60,987 nt of DNA from RFXV01 sp038150465. Lineage in GTDB: Bacteria > Bacteroidota > Bacteroidia > Flavobacteriales > Schleiferiaceae. The notes under the pieces are model-generated. The model was not told the origin of the DNA. It was given only the letters and a program-made list of their open reading frames with translations, and did not search any database. The stretch covers positions 1-60,987 of the forward strand of contig JAYOTP010000013.1 of NCBI GenBank assembly GCA_038150465.1, in the 5' to 3' direction. This document shows, one piece after another, positions 50,592 through 59,965 of the stretch (the stretch's first letter is position 1; every line of letters begins with the position of its first letter). The translations under genes and the position numbers were made by a program.

Positions 50592-51933
50592 GATGCGTCA
50601 GCCTCATTCCCATTGGACTCTTCTCAAATCGCCCCTTGTCGTACACCACGCGGCCGTTGACGAGCGTCTTGTCCACTCTTGACTTGAAGCTCGTTCCTTC
50701 AAAAGGCGACCAGCCACATTTATAAAGTGTGTTTTCGCTCGTGACCGTCCAGGGAGCCGATGGTTCCACAAGTACAAGATCAGCATAGTAGCCTGGGCGA
50801 ATGTATCCGCGGTCTTGAATTCGAAAAAGCGTCGCGGGGTTGTGGCATATACGTTGGACGAGCCATTCGATCTTGATCTTGTCCTGACGCACGAATTCAA
50901 GCATGGCGGTTAAGAAGTGCTGAACCAAGGGGCCTCCCGAAGGCGCCTTCTCATAGGGCTGCATTTTTTCCTCCAGCAAGTGCGGCGCATGATCGGTGGC
51001 GATCACATCGATTCTGTCGTCCAGCAGCGCCTTCCAAAGTCCAGCCCTGTCCTTCTCAGTTTTAACCGCCGGATTCCATTTGATCAGGCTGCCTTTTGCT
51101 GCATAGTCATTGTCGGTGAACCACAGGTGATGGACACAAGCTTCGGCCGTGATCTTCTTGCCCTCGATCGGGCCCTTGTCGAAGAGTGCCGTCTCTTTTT
51201 CAGTGGACAGATGATAGACGTGCAGGCGGGCGCCTTTCTTCCGCGCCATCTCCACAGCACGGGACGAAGAGAGGTAACAGGCTTCTTCGCTCCGGATCCG
51301 CGAATGCCAGTCCATAGGAATGTCTGCTCCAAACCGCTGACGGGCCGCTTCCAGATTGTTTTGAATGGTCGTCTCGTCCTCGCAATGGGTGATGATCAAT
51401 TGATCCAGTTCTCCGAACAGACCTTCCAGCATCTGTTCATTGTCCACGAGCATGTTCCCGGTACTCGAGCCCATGAACACTTTGACTCCCGGGAAGCGTC
51501 CCTTTTCAAGACGTTTGAGTTCCTCCAGATTTTCATTGCTCGCGCCAATATTGAAACCAAAATTGGCCATCGAGCATTCGGCTGCCCGTGCGTATTTCTC
51601 CTCCACTGCTTCGGCGGTCAGTGCAGGTGGGCGCGTATTGGGCTGCTCGATGTAAGAAGTTATACCGCCCGCAACAGCCGCTCGCGATTCCGTAGCTATT
51701 TCCGCCTTGTGGGTGAGTCCGGGCTCACGAAAGTGCACCTGATCATCGATCAGACCCGGCAAGACCCACATGCCCGAAGCGTCTATGACCTTTTCGTTGG
51801 TTCGGGGGCTGATGTGCTGCTCCACGCGTTCGATGCGCTGACCTTCGATGAGCACATCTTTGATCTCAGAACGACCCTCATTGACCACGAGGCCATTCTT
51901 GATGAGCACTTTACTGCTCTTTTCCTCCGGCAT
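50581..51933 (-). CDS. pyrC: Dihydroorotase
   Basis: Converts carbamoyl-aspartate to dihydroorotate in pyrimidine synthesis. The 450-residue amidohydrolase starts MPEEKSSKVLIKNG. The metal site is mostly clear: carbamylated Lys in PGVKVFMGSSTGN, ITHCEDE, HVYHLST and ATDHAPH. The first HxH motif reads Gln65-Val-His67 (DDQVHFREPG), a form I recall from other Bacteroidota enzymes. The ATG at 51933 overlaps the upstream DPM-synthase gene by 23 nt; a TTG at 51957 is the alternative. Confidence 0.9.
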   Translation of the reverse strand: MPEEKSSKVLIKNGLVVNEGRSEIKDVLIEGQRIERVEQHISPRTNEKVIDASGMWVLPGLIDDQVHFREPGLTHKAEIATESRAAVAGGITSYIEQPNTRPPALTAEAVEEKYARAAECSMANFGFNIGASNENLEELKRLEKGRFPGVKVFMGSSTGNMLVDNEQMLEGLFGELDQLIITHCEDETTIQNNLEAARQRFGADIPMDWHSRIRSEEACYLSSSRAVEMARKKGARLHVYHLSTEKETALFDKGPIEGKKITAEACVHHLWFTDNDYAAKGSLIKWNPAVKTEKDRAGLWKALLDDRIDVIATDHAPHLLEEKMQPYEKAPSGGPLVQHFLTAMLEFVRQDKIKIEWLVQRICHNPATLFRIQDRGYIRPGYYADLVLVEPSAPWTVTSENTLYKCGWSPFEGTSFKSRVDKTLVNGRVVYDKGRFEKSPMGMRLTHHAD

Positions 51934-52666
51934 CTTTTCGTTGGTAACGCCTGTCAAAAAGGCTCCTGAATTTCATTTGTATCACTCCAAAGACCGCCTC
52001 TCGGATGATGCTCCTGCTCATCTTGCTCTGTCCTTTTTGGCGATCGGTGAAGATCACCGGCACTTCCTGCACATTGAAGCCCAACAACCACGATTTGAAC
52101 TTCATTTCGATCTGGAAGGCATAGCCAACGAACTGGATCTTGTCGAATCGGATCGCCTCAAGGACCTTTCGACGATAGCATTTGAATCCTGCAGTGGTAT
52201 CATCGATCGGCATTCCCGTTACCCAGCGCACATAACGGCTGGCATAGTAGGACAAAAGCACACGCCCCATCGGCCAGTTGACCACATTCACTCCTTTGCA
52301 GTATCTGCTGCCAATGGCCACATCCGCACCTTCCCGGCAGGCTTTCAACAGAATGGGCAGATCGTGTGGGTCATGCGAAAAGTCACAATCCATTTCGAAA
52401 ATGAAGGAATAGGACCGCTCAAGTGCCCATCTAAACCCTGCCAGATATGCCGTTCCCAAGCCCTTCTTTTCTGATCGCTCCATGAGAAAAAGCCGGTCTG
52501 GAAATTCCTTTTGTAGCAACTGCACCTTGGCCGCCGTTCCATCCGGAGAGCCATCGTCAATGATGAGCAGGTCAAAAGCCTCATCGAGACCCATGACTTC
52601 GAATATCATGGGTTCGATATTCTCGCTTTCGTTGTAGGTCGGTATGATGACGAGGGATTCGGACAC
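51911..52666 (-). CDS. Polyprenol-phosphate mannose synthase-like GT2 glycosyltransferase
   Basis: A 251-residue soluble GT2 enzyme related to dolichol-phosphate mannose synthase, transferring mannose (or a related sugar) from GDP to polyprenyl phosphate at the inner membrane. Motifs: IPTYNESENI, DDGSPDGTA, FEMDCDFSHDP (DxD) and VVNWPMGRVLLS. It lacks the C-terminal membrane domain of some relatives. The start is a GTG at 52666 (SESLVIIPTYN). It is first of the operon with dihydroorotase and DUF4296, a conserved Bacteroidota set. Confidence 0.92.
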   Translation of the reverse strand: MSESLVIIPTYNESENIEPMIFEVMGLDEAFDLLIIDDGSPDGTAAKVQLLQKEFPDRLFLMERSEKKGLGTAYLAGFRWALERSYSFIFEMDCDFSHDPHDLPILLKACREGADVAIGSRYCKGVNVVNWPMGRVLLSYYASRYVRWVTGMPIDDTTAGFKCYRRKVLEAIRFDKIQFVGYAFQIEMKFKSWLLGFNVQEVPVIFTDRQKGQSKMSRSIIREAVFGVIQMKFRSLFDRRYQRKDAGGKEQ

Positions 52667-52685
52667 TTATAAAAAATGAAGTCCA

Positions 52686-52693
52686 TAAAAGTA
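52686..52693 (-). promoter_or_regulatory. Possible -7 box for the DPM-synthase operon
   Basis: TACTTTTA on the minus strand has one mismatch to TAnnTTTG, 19 nt before the GTG at 52666. Confidence 0.3.
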
Positions 52694-52729
52694 GCCAAAC
52701 CTCTTCAGTGCGTCGCCCTGATGAATGGA

Positions 52730-52762
52730 TTGTCATCAACCCGTATAAAGCCCCTAACTTTC
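52730..52762 (+). promoter_or_regulatory. Possible promoter for the orphan histidine kinase
   Basis: TTG (52730-52732), a 22-nt spacer and TAACTTTC (52755-52762, one mismatch to TAnnTTTG). The box ends exactly 4 nt before the GTG start at 52767. Confidence 0.42.
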
Positions 52763-52766
52763 TGCT

Positions 52767-53927
52767 GTGAAGATCGACGTCTACAGCAAAAAGAACACCT
52801 GGAAGCTGTTGCTTTTTCTCTGTGCAGTTGGCGTTGGTGCAGCAACCCTGCTGTACACGGAAACCTTCCTGCAAAAACTTCGGGACGAAGAGGAGAAAAA
52901 GCTTCAACTCTGGGCGGAATCACTGAACACGATCCTGACCGCTCCGGACGATCAGCAACTCACGCTGGCCTCACGAATGATCGAGTCCAATACCACCATT
53001 CCGTTGATCATGACAGATGGAGAGGGACAGATCATCAGTGTGCGGAATCTGGATCCACTTAAAGCGGATGATCCAGAATACCAGCAAAAGATGCTCAGCA
53101 GCATGCAGGAGGAGAACGAGCCCATACAGGTGGTGATCGGCGATGGGCAAATGAACCTGATCTATTATCGGCACTCGCATCTTCTGACCCAATTGAGGAT
53201 ATATCCGCTCATCCTTCTCGGTGTGATCGGACTTTTGGTCGGTGTGGCCTACCTCGCTTTTTCCAGTGCCCGCCGCGCAGAACAGGATCGGGTTTGGACA
53301 GGAATGGCTCGGGAAACCGCCCATCAGATCGGGACCCCATTGAGTTCTCTGGTGGGTTGGGTCCACTTGCTCAGAGAGAAGAAGGTGGACAGCATGATCA
53401 CGGACGAAATGGAGCGGGATGTTCAGCGGCTCGAACGGATCACGGACCGTTTTTCCAAGATCGGCAGCATCCCCGAATTGAAATCGGCCGACCTCTCAGA
53501 AGTGATCTCACGCACCGTAGACTATCTCTCGGCACGGGCCGGCAGAAAAGTGGTGGTGGCCTTCGCTGCGCCCGAAACCAATGGACCACATATGGCGCTT
53601 TTGAACGCGCCGCTCTTTGAATGGGTGCTAGAAAACCTCATCCGCAATGGTATTGATGCCCTCGATGGAGAAGGATCCGTGGTGATCCGGCTTGAGTCTG
53701 GAGCGAATCAGCACCGGATCATTGTAGAGGACGACGGGAAAGGCATGGGGACGGGGCAACAAAGAAGCGTGTTTCGCCCGGGTTTCACCACCAAAAAGAG
53801 AGGGTGGGGACTCGGCCTGACGCTGGCGCAGCGGATCGTGGAACAATACCACAATGGGCAGATCAGTGTGCAGAGCAGCGAGTTGGGGAAAGGCACCCGA
53901 ATGCTCGTTCGTATCCCTAAAGCCTAA
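52767..53927 (+). CDS. Orphan membrane sensor histidine kinase
   Basis: A 386-residue kinase. Transmembrane helices at about 12-31 and 145-166 enclose a 110-residue external domain with a PAS/PDC-like strand pattern (IPLIMTDGEGQIIS). There is no HAMP domain. The acceptor is His186 in ETAHQIGTPLSSLVGW, followed by NLIRNGIDAL (N box), VEDDGKGM and KRGWGLGLTLAQRI. This HQIGTPLS form is common in Bacteroidota. No response regulator is next to it. The start is GTG at 52767. Its TAA overlaps the stop of the convergent phosphoesterase gene as CTAA. Confidence 0.92.
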   Translation: MKIDVYSKKNTWKLLLFLCAVGVGAATLLYTETFLQKLRDEEEKKLQLWAESLNTILTAPDDQQLTLASRMIESNTTIPLIMTDGEGQIISVRNLDPLKADDPEYQQKMLSSMQEENEPIQVVIGDGQMNLIYYRHSHLLTQLRIYPLILLGVIGLLVGVAYLAFSSARRAEQDRVWTGMARETAHQIGTPLSSLVGWVHLLREKKVDSMITDEMERDVQRLERITDRFSKIGSIPELKSADLSEVISRTVDYLSARAGRKVVVAFAAPETNGPHMALLNAPLFEWVLENLIRNGIDALDGEGSVVIRLESGANQHRIIVEDDGKGMGTGQQRSVFRPGFTTKKRGWGLGLTLAQRIVEQYHNGQISVQSSELGKGTRMLVRIPKA

Positions 53928-55147
53928 GCCTTTTTGCCGGAACGCAGGGTGAACTGTGTGATCTCCGGCCAAATGCCCACCCTACCGTAAAAAGCCAGAT
54001 AGCCAAATCCGCGGTTCACGTACAAGCGCTTGTTGTTTTCTTCATACAGCCCTGCCCATTTGGGGTAGCGAAGCCGCACGGGGCTCCATTTGATCCACCC
54101 CGGGATTTCAATGCCGAATTGCATTCCATGGGTGTGTCCGCTCAATGTAAGCGCTATGTGCTTGTCATATCCCTTGACCTCAAGGTCGAAGTGTGAGGGA
54201 TCATGGCTCATCAAAAGGGTGAAGTCGTCTTTCGGAATACCCTTGGTGGCTTTGTCGAGATCTCCGTGCTGCGGGAAGGGCGGTTTTCCCCAATTCTCCA
54301 CGCCAGCGATATGGATCCTGCTTCCCTCGCGCTCGATCGTTCGGTGCTCATTGAGAAGAAGATCGAAACCCATCCTCCTTTGTCTGTTCTTCAGATCATC
54401 GAGATTGTTGGCTTTTTCCTGTTCACTGGACCAGGCCACATAATCTCCATAATCGTGGTTGCCCAGTACCGACAGCTTGAGATCCCTTGCCGATAGATCG
54501 GTGTACAGATCTTCCCATCCGTCCAATTCCGAGGCCTTGTTGTTGACCATGTCTCCGGTAAAGAGAAGTGCATCGGGCGACAAAGATTTGACCAGATCCA
54601 AGCCGTAGCCCACTTTTTCCCGGTCGTCAAAACTGCCGGTGTGCAGGTCTGAAATCTGAACAATACGGTAGCCGTCAAAAGCTTCTGGCAGGTCTGGAAA
54701 AAACAATTCTTTATGAAGAACCCTGTATCTGTACCGCCCTTTCCACACACCGTGAATGATCGCGCCCAGTGGAATGGCGGCAAGTGCAAGTGCCAGCTGC
54801 CCGATGAATCGTCTGCGCTCCGGGAATCCATTTTCGCCGCCTTGAACCGCACGGGCCAGCCATTGGATCACCCGCATCAGGTCTTCGAAAAGCAAGGGCA
54901 ATGTGATCAGCGTCTTGGGTATATAAATGAGGATGGAAGCTGTGATGACCCAGCCCACCATGTGCATGGCATCCGTTCGGCCATTCTTTCTTGCCCAAAA
55001 CATCAAAAAAGCGATGCTCGTCCACACCAGAACCGTACTTGCCCACCAGATCCATTTCGACCAGGGAAGCGTTCTCGGGACGGATTGCAAAACGCTGGCT
55101 GCATAGACATCCAGAAGAGCGATCAGTATGAGAAAGAGAAAGGGCAT
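53924..55147 (-). CDS. Membrane-anchored metallophosphoesterase (YaeI/YkuE-like)
   Basis: A 407-residue protein with several N-terminal transmembrane helices (within about 1-145) and a calcineurin-like domain. Metal-binding motifs are complete: QISDLHTG (DxH), LLFTGDMVNN (GDxxN), VLGNHDYGD (GNHD), LLMSHDPS and LTLSGHTHGMQ (GHTH). The active site should face the periplasm. Relatives such as YaeI/YkuE act on lipid-linked phosphates, but the substrate is not set by sequence. The ATG at 55147 is preferred to the TTG one codon upstream. Confidence 0.91.
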   Translation of the reverse strand: MPFLFLILIALLDVYAASVLQSVPRTLPWSKWIWWASTVLVWTSIAFLMFWARKNGRTDAMHMVGWVITASILIYIPKTLITLPLLFEDLMRVIQWLARAVQGGENGFPERRRFIGQLALALAAIPLGAIIHGVWKGRYRYRVLHKELFFPDLPEAFDGYRIVQISDLHTGSFDDREKVGYGLDLVKSLSPDALLFTGDMVNNKASELDGWEDLYTDLSARDLKLSVLGNHDYGDYVAWSSEQEKANNLDDLKNRQRRMGFDLLLNEHRTIEREGSRIHIAGVENWGKPPFPQHGDLDKATKGIPKDDFTLLMSHDPSHFDLEVKGYDKHIALTLSGHTHGMQFGIEIPGWIKWSPVRLRYPKWAGLYEENNKRLYVNRGFGYLAFYGRVGIWPEITQFTLRSGKKA

Positions 55148-55226
55148 CAAAAATCTTTAGAGCGCAAATATCCAACTTGCTTCTGCTGCAAAAGTTTCCC
55201 GATCGGGAACATCCTCAACAAAAGCG

Positions 55227-55234
55227 CAAATTTG
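55227..55234 (+). promoter_or_regulatory. Possible -7 box for the GT4 glycosyltransferase
   Basis: CAAATTTG has one mismatch to TAnnTTTG and ends exactly 4 nt before the ATG at 55239. Confidence 0.28.
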
Positions 55235-55238
55235 CGGC

Positions 55239-56231
55239 ATGCATGTTTTGATCGTGTACCGCGGAAAAATTCCTGTAACGCTCTACGGGGGGACACAGCG
55301 CGATATTTGGTACGAAGGACGCGAACTGGTTCGCGCAGGCCATCTGGTCAGCTATCTCGTCAAAGAAGGTTCTCAGTGCGATTTTGGTCGGGTGATCCCT
55401 TTCGATCCGGAAAAACCAGTGGCCGATCAAATACCGGAAGGCATCGACATCGTTCATTTCCACGACGAACACCCGGGTATGGACGCGATCTCCACGCCTT
55501 ATTTGTTCACTCTGCACGGAAACAAGAATGTTCAAAAGCCTCTTCCGCTGAACACGGTCTTCATTTCTGCTGACCATGCAAGTCGTTTTGGCTCCACGCA
55601 TTATGTATACAATGGCATGGACTGGGACGACTACGGCCCTGTAGACTGGAAGCTGGAACGGTCCTATTTCCACTTCCTGGGCAATGCTGCCTGGCGACTG
55701 AAGAACGTGAAGGGAGCGATCCGAACGGTAACTTCGACTGAAAGAGAAAGGATAGATGTCCTTGGCGGGGTTCGATTCAATTTTGAGATGGGGCTTCGTT
55801 TCACCTGGACACCGCGCGCCCGGTTTCACGGAATGGTGGGCGGAGAAGAAAAATATACTTTGCTGAACGGCTCCAAGGGACTTGTTTTCCCGGTTCGATG
55901 GCACGAACCCATGGGCCTTGCGATCATCGAGAGCTTGTATTTCGGCTGCCCTGTATTCGGAACGCCCTACGGTTCTCTGCCTGAGATAGTGAGCGAGGAG
56001 TTTGGCGTTCTTTCTCATCGGCGCTCGGTGCTTACCGAAGCCATCGAAAACGTTGATGATTTTGACCGAAAAAGATGCCATGAGTACGCCCGAGACACCT
56101 ACTCAAGCAAGGTCATGACCGACTCCTATATCCGCTATTTTGAAAAGATCCTGAATGGGGACACCGTACACAAAGAGCAGCCGATCCTTCAAAAAGTGCA
56201 ATCCGAAAAATTTCTGCCCTGGGAAGACTGA
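55239..56231 (+). CDS. GT4-family glycosyltransferase
   Basis: A 330-residue GT-B retaining glycosyltransferase. The N-domain has LYGGTQRDIWYEGRELV and the loop IDIVHFHDEHPG. The C-domain has the GT4 signature VRWHEPMGLAIIESLYFGC with the ExxxxxxE pair and GTPYGSLPEIV. Donor, acceptor and pathway are unknown, and it is not inside a glycan cluster. A terminator for the convergent nrdA lies just after it and would also serve as a stem on this strand. Confidence 0.88.
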   Translation: MHVLIVYRGKIPVTLYGGTQRDIWYEGRELVRAGHLVSYLVKEGSQCDFGRVIPFDPEKPVADQIPEGIDIVHFHDEHPGMDAISTPYLFTLHGNKNVQKPLPLNTVFISADHASRFGSTHYVYNGMDWDDYGPVDWKLERSYFHFLGNAAWRLKNVKGAIRTVTSTERERIDVLGGVRFNFEMGLRFTWTPRARFHGMVGGEEKYTLLNGSKGLVFPVRWHEPMGLAIIESLYFGCPVFGTPYGSLPEIVSEEFGVLSHRRSVLTEAIENVDDFDRKRCHEYARDTYSSKVMTDSYIRYFEKILNGDTVHKEQPILQKVQSEKFLPWED

Positions 56232-56267
56232 GTGGTACACCTACTGCCAGCTGCAGCCATTTTATAA

Positions 56268-56293
56268 AAAGGCATCCCTTTCGAGATGCCTTT
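56268..56293 (-). terminator. Intrinsic terminator of nrdBA
   Basis: Nine-base-pair stem AAAGGCATC / GATGCCTTT with an 8-nt loop. On the minus strand it is followed by TTATAAAA, giving a CCTTTTTATAAAA tail, 25 nt after the nrdA stop. It may also stop the GT4 message from the other side. Confidence 0.76.
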
Positions 56294-56317
56294 GAAATAA
56301 GCCTTTCGCTTTAGTTC

Positions 56318-58810
56318 TTACGAGCCACAAGCTTCGCATTCGTCTGGGTTGTCCAGACTGCACGCGATCGTTTCTTCATCGCTGTAGCTCTTTTTCACCG
56401 CTTCGGCCATGGTCTTGGCATTCATTTCAGCTGTCGACTCCTCGAAACTCGCCATGTTCTCTGCCTGCTTGGCTTCTGCTGCGGCTTCCTTCTCTTTACC
56501 TGCCTCATCAGTTGCCACGACCGGTGTCACCTGACTTTTGGCTTGTTTTTCCACAGTGAACTTGATCGCGTCCGTCGCGCTCTTCGTTCGGAGATAATAC
56601 AGCCCTGTCTTCAGCCCCGCTTCCCAGGCATACATGTGCATGCTGGTCAGTTTCCCTTTGTTGGGCGACTGCATGAACAGATTCATACTTTGGCTCTGAT
56701 CGATGAACATGCCTCGGTCGGCTGCCATATCGATGATGTCCTTCATGCCCAGTTCCCACACGGTTTTGTACAGCTCTTTGATGTTGGCTGGAATGCCCTC
56801 GATCTCCTGAATGGAGCCGTTGTGCCGCATGATCTCGTTCTTGAGGTCCTCGTTCCAAAGCCCTAGATCCACAAGGTCCATCAATAGATGCTTGTTCACC
56901 ACGATGAACTCTCCGCTCAAGACCTTGCGCGTGTAAATATTGCTGGTGTAAGGCTCAAAGCACTCATTGTTGCCCAGGATCTGAGAAGTGGATGCGGTGG
57001 GCATGGGCGCCACGAGCAAGGAGTTGCGTACTCCGTGTTCCAACACCTCTTTGCGCAATCCTTCCCAATCCCAGCGACCGCTCAGTTGCTTGGCGTCCAC
57101 GCCCCACAGATCGAATTGGAACTGCCCCTCGCTCATCGGGCTTCCCTTGTACGTCTCATACGCTCCGTCTGCCTTGGCTTCTTCAACAGAAGCCTTGACG
57201 GCCGCGAAGTAGATCGTCTCAAAGATTTCCTTGTTGAGCTCTTTGGCCTCATCGGAGGTGAACGGCATGCGGAGTTTGATGAAGGCGTCGGCCAGTCCCT
57301 GAACACCCAGTCCGATAGGACGGTGCCTCATATTGCTGTTCCTCGCCTCTTTGACCGGATAGTAGTTCCTGTCAATAATGCGGTTCAAGTTGCGTGTCGC
57401 CTTCATGGTGACCGCAAAAAGCTTTTCATGATCGAATTTTCCGTCCTCCACGAACATGGGAAGGGCGATGCTGGCCAGATTGCAGACCGCTATCTCGTCC
57501 GGTGCACTGTATTCCATGATCTCGGTGCAGAGATTGGACGAGCGAATGGTTCCCAGATTCTTCTGATTGCTCTTGATGTTGGCCGCATCCTTGTAGAGCA
57601 TGTAGGGCGTTCCGGTTTCGATCTGGGCCTCGAGTACCTTCAGCCATAGTTCACGGGCCATAATGGTCTTTCTGCCCTTGCCTTCCTGCTCGTACTGGGT
57701 GTACAGCGCCTCGAATTCTGGGCCGTAGCTGTCGTAAAGACCCGGGCATTCGTTGGGGCACATCAGCGTCCACTCCTTGTCTTCTTTTACGCGCTTCATG
57801 AACAGGTCGGGCACCCACAGAGCATAGAAGAGATCGCGCGCGCGCATTTCCTCTTTCCCGTGGTTCTTCTTCAGGTCCAGGAAATCGAAAATGTCTGCAT
57901 GCCACGGTTCCATGTAAACGGCAAAGCTTCCCTTGCGCTTGCCACCCCCCTGGTCGACATAGCGGGCCGTATCGTTGAAAACGCGCAGCATGGGCACGAT
58001 CCCATTGGATGTGCCGTTCGTTCCCCTGATGTACGAACCTGTTGCACGGACATTGTGAACGCTGAGTCCGATCCCGCCTGCCGACTGGCTGATCTTGGCA
58101 CACTGCTTCAGCGTGTCATAGATCCCGTCGATGCTGTCGTCGCTCATGGTCAACAAGAAGCAACTGGACATCTGTGGCTTGGGGGTTCCCGAATTGAAAA
58201 GCGTGGGCGTTGCGTGCGTGAAATACTTTTTGGACATCAGATCATAGGTCTCCAATGCCGCCTCAATGTCTTCTTTGTGGATGCCCAGAGATACGCGCAT
58301 CAGCATCTGCTGAGGGCGCTCAACGATCTTGCCGTTGGTGCGCAGCAGGTAGGAGCGTTCGAGGGTCTTGAATCCAAAGTAATCGTAGCCGAAGTCCCGG
58401 TCATAAATGATGCTGCTGTCGATCAGAGGCGCATTGGCTTTGATGACCTCCATCACATCGTCTGCGATCAAGGGTGATGCCAGTCCGGTCTTCGGGTTGA
58501 CGTACTCATGAAGCATCGTCATGGTCTCCGAGAAGGACTTGTTGGTGTTCTTGTGCAGATTCGAAACCGCGATCCTGGCAGCGAGTTGCGCATAATCCGG
58601 ATGCCGAACCGTCATGCTCGCCGCGACCTCAGCCGCCAGGCTGTCCAGTTCAGAAGTGGTCACCCCTTCATAGATCCCCTCGATGACCTTCATGGCCACC
58701 GCCGTGGGATCCACCAATTCGCTCAGCCCGTAACACAGTTTGTGGATGCGCGATGTGATCTTGTCAAACTTGACCGCTTCCTCCCGACCGTCTCTCTTAA
58801 CTACATTCAT
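56318..58810 (-). CDS. nrdA: Ribonucleoside-diphosphate reductase, alpha subunit (class Ia)
   Basis: Large catalytic subunit reducing NDPs to dNDPs. Of 830 residues, an N-terminal ATP-cone (MNVVKRDGREEAVKFDKI; about 1-90) suggests dATP feedback control. Active-site cysteines appear in SSCFLLTM, NLCTEIMEYS and AVCNLASIAL, and the C-terminal redox pair in DECEACGS. The penultimate region is Ala/Glu-rich and flexible. It follows nrdB by 27 nt, in the order nrdB-nrdA, and ends at a clear terminator. Confidence 0.97.
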   Translation of the reverse strand: MNVVKRDGREEAVKFDKITSRIHKLCYGLSELVDPTAVAMKVIEGIYEGVTTSELDSLAAEVAASMTVRHPDYAQLAARIAVSNLHKNTNKSFSETMTMLHEYVNPKTGLASPLIADDVMEVIKANAPLIDSSIIYDRDFGYDYFGFKTLERSYLLRTNGKIVERPQQMLMRVSLGIHKEDIEAALETYDLMSKKYFTHATPTLFNSGTPKPQMSSCFLLTMSDDSIDGIYDTLKQCAKISQSAGGIGLSVHNVRATGSYIRGTNGTSNGIVPMLRVFNDTARYVDQGGGKRKGSFAVYMEPWHADIFDFLDLKKNHGKEEMRARDLFYALWVPDLFMKRVKEDKEWTLMCPNECPGLYDSYGPEFEALYTQYEQEGKGRKTIMARELWLKVLEAQIETGTPYMLYKDAANIKSNQKNLGTIRSSNLCTEIMEYSAPDEIAVCNLASIALPMFVEDGKFDHEKLFAVTMKATRNLNRIIDRNYYPVKEARNSNMRHRPIGLGVQGLADAFIKLRMPFTSDEAKELNKEIFETIYFAAVKASVEEAKADGAYETYKGSPMSEGQFQFDLWGVDAKQLSGRWDWEGLRKEVLEHGVRNSLLVAPMPTASTSQILGNNECFEPYTSNIYTRKVLSGEFIVVNKHLLMDLVDLGLWNEDLKNEIMRHNGSIQEIEGIPANIKELYKTVWELGMKDIIDMAADRGMFIDQSQSMNLFMQSPNKGKLTSMHMYAWEAGLKTGLYYLRTKSATDAIKFTVEKQAKSQVTPVVATDEAGKEKEAAAEAKQAENMASFEESTAEMNAKTMAEAVKKSYSDEETIACSLDNPDECEACGS

Positions 58811-58837
58811 AAGTACTGGTTTATCAAATGGTTCTTC

Positions 58838-59827
58838 TTAGAATTCGTCGCTGAAACCGAACACGTCTTCCTGCTCGCTCTTTTCCTCTTCTGTGGTTTT
58901 GACACCCGCTTTTCTGTACTCGGCTACACGACCTTCAAAGAAATTCGTCTTGCGCTGCAGGGAGATCATGTCCATGAAATCAAATGGATTGGATGCGTTG
59001 TATTCCTTTGAGCAGCCCAGTTCGGTCAGCAGGCGGTCTGCAACAAATTCGAGATACTGCGTCATCAGGTCGGAATTCATTCCGATCAGGCGCACGGGCA
59101 GTGACTCCGTGATGAATTCCCGCTCGATGTCAAGTGCCTCTACAATGATCTGTTTGATGCGCTCTTCCGGCACCTTGTTGATCAGGTGATTGTTGTGCAG
59201 GTGGCAGGCAAAATCACAATGCATGCCTTCGTCTCTGCTGATCAGCTCATTGGAAAAAGTGAGGCCCGGCATCAGCCCTCTTTTCTTCAGCCAGAAGATG
59301 GAACAAAAGGATCCGCTGAAGAAGATGCCTTCCACTGCGGCGAAAGCAATGAGTCGCTCCGCAAAGGAAGGAGACTCGATCCAGCGCAGTGCCCAGTCCG
59401 CCTTTTTCTTGATCGCATCAAATGTCTCGATCGCATGGAACAGTTTGTTCCGCTCCTCCGGATCTTTGATATAAGTATCGATGAGAAGAGAGTAGGTTTC
59501 CGAGTGGATGTTCTCCATCATGATCTGAAAGCCGTAGAAGAATTTGGCCTCCGTATACTGCACCTCGTTGACGAAGTTCTCCGCCAGATTTTCATTTACA
59601 ATTCCATCACTCGCCGCAAAAAAGGCCAGGATGTGCTTGATGAAATAGCGCTCGTCGTCATTGAGCTGGTTGTTCCAGTCGGTAATGTCCTGTTGCAGGT
59701 CGATCTCCTCTGCCGTCCAGAAACTCGCCTCCTGCTTTTTATACCACTCCCATATATCGTGGTGTTGAATGGGGAAGAGTACGAAGCGATTCTTATTCTC
59801 TTTCAGTATGGGCTCTTGTTGCTGCAT
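58838..59827 (-). CDS. nrdB: Ribonucleoside-diphosphate reductase, beta subunit (class Ia)
   Basis: The small subunit that stores the radical. Of 329 residues, diiron ligands are visible in DWNNQLNDDERYF, ENFVNEVQYTEAKF, MENIHSETYSLL and SRDEGMHCDFA, with the radical Tyr expected in SETYSLLIDTY. The C-terminal tail EDVFGFSDEF is the peptide that docks into NrdA. It is preceded by an unusually long 313-bp upstream region with a promoter and palindromes. Confidence 0.97.
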   Translation of the reverse strand: MQQQEPILKENKNRFVLFPIQHHDIWEWYKKQEASFWTAEEIDLQQDITDWNNQLNDDERYFIKHILAFFAASDGIVNENLAENFVNEVQYTEAKFFYGFQIMMENIHSETYSLLIDTYIKDPEERNKLFHAIETFDAIKKKADWALRWIESPSFAERLIAFAAVEGIFFSGSFCSIFWLKKRGLMPGLTFSNELISRDEGMHCDFACHLHNNHLINKVPEERIKQIIVEALDIEREFITESLPVRLIGMNSDLMTQYLEFVADRLLTELGCSKEYNASNPFDFMDMISLQRKTNFFEGRVAEYRKAGVKTTEEEKSEQEDVFGFSDEF

Positions 59828-59862
59828 CTCTCGGTTCTTCAGGGGCGAAAAGGTCTGCTTTT

Positions 59863-59879
59863 GGCCTTCAAAAAAGGCC
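59863..59879 (-). promoter_or_regulatory. Hairpin in the predicted nrdB leader
   Basis: Six-base-pair stem GGCCTT / AAGGCC with a 5-nt loop, 36 nt upstream of the nrdB ATG. On the minus strand it is not followed by a T run, so it is more likely a leader structure than a terminator. Confidence 0.4.
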
Positions 59880-59965
59880 TTAACAGGCTGTTTTTCAGTT
59901 TTTTAGTTATGATTTAGCTGACCAAACATCTCAAGAGGGAAAACGGCCAACATTTAATCTCTATC

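Noticed and set aside
59881..59915. AACAGGCTGTT followed by T-rich sequence as a plus-strand terminator
   Set aside because: The stem is only 4 bp, and no plus-strand gene ends nearby.
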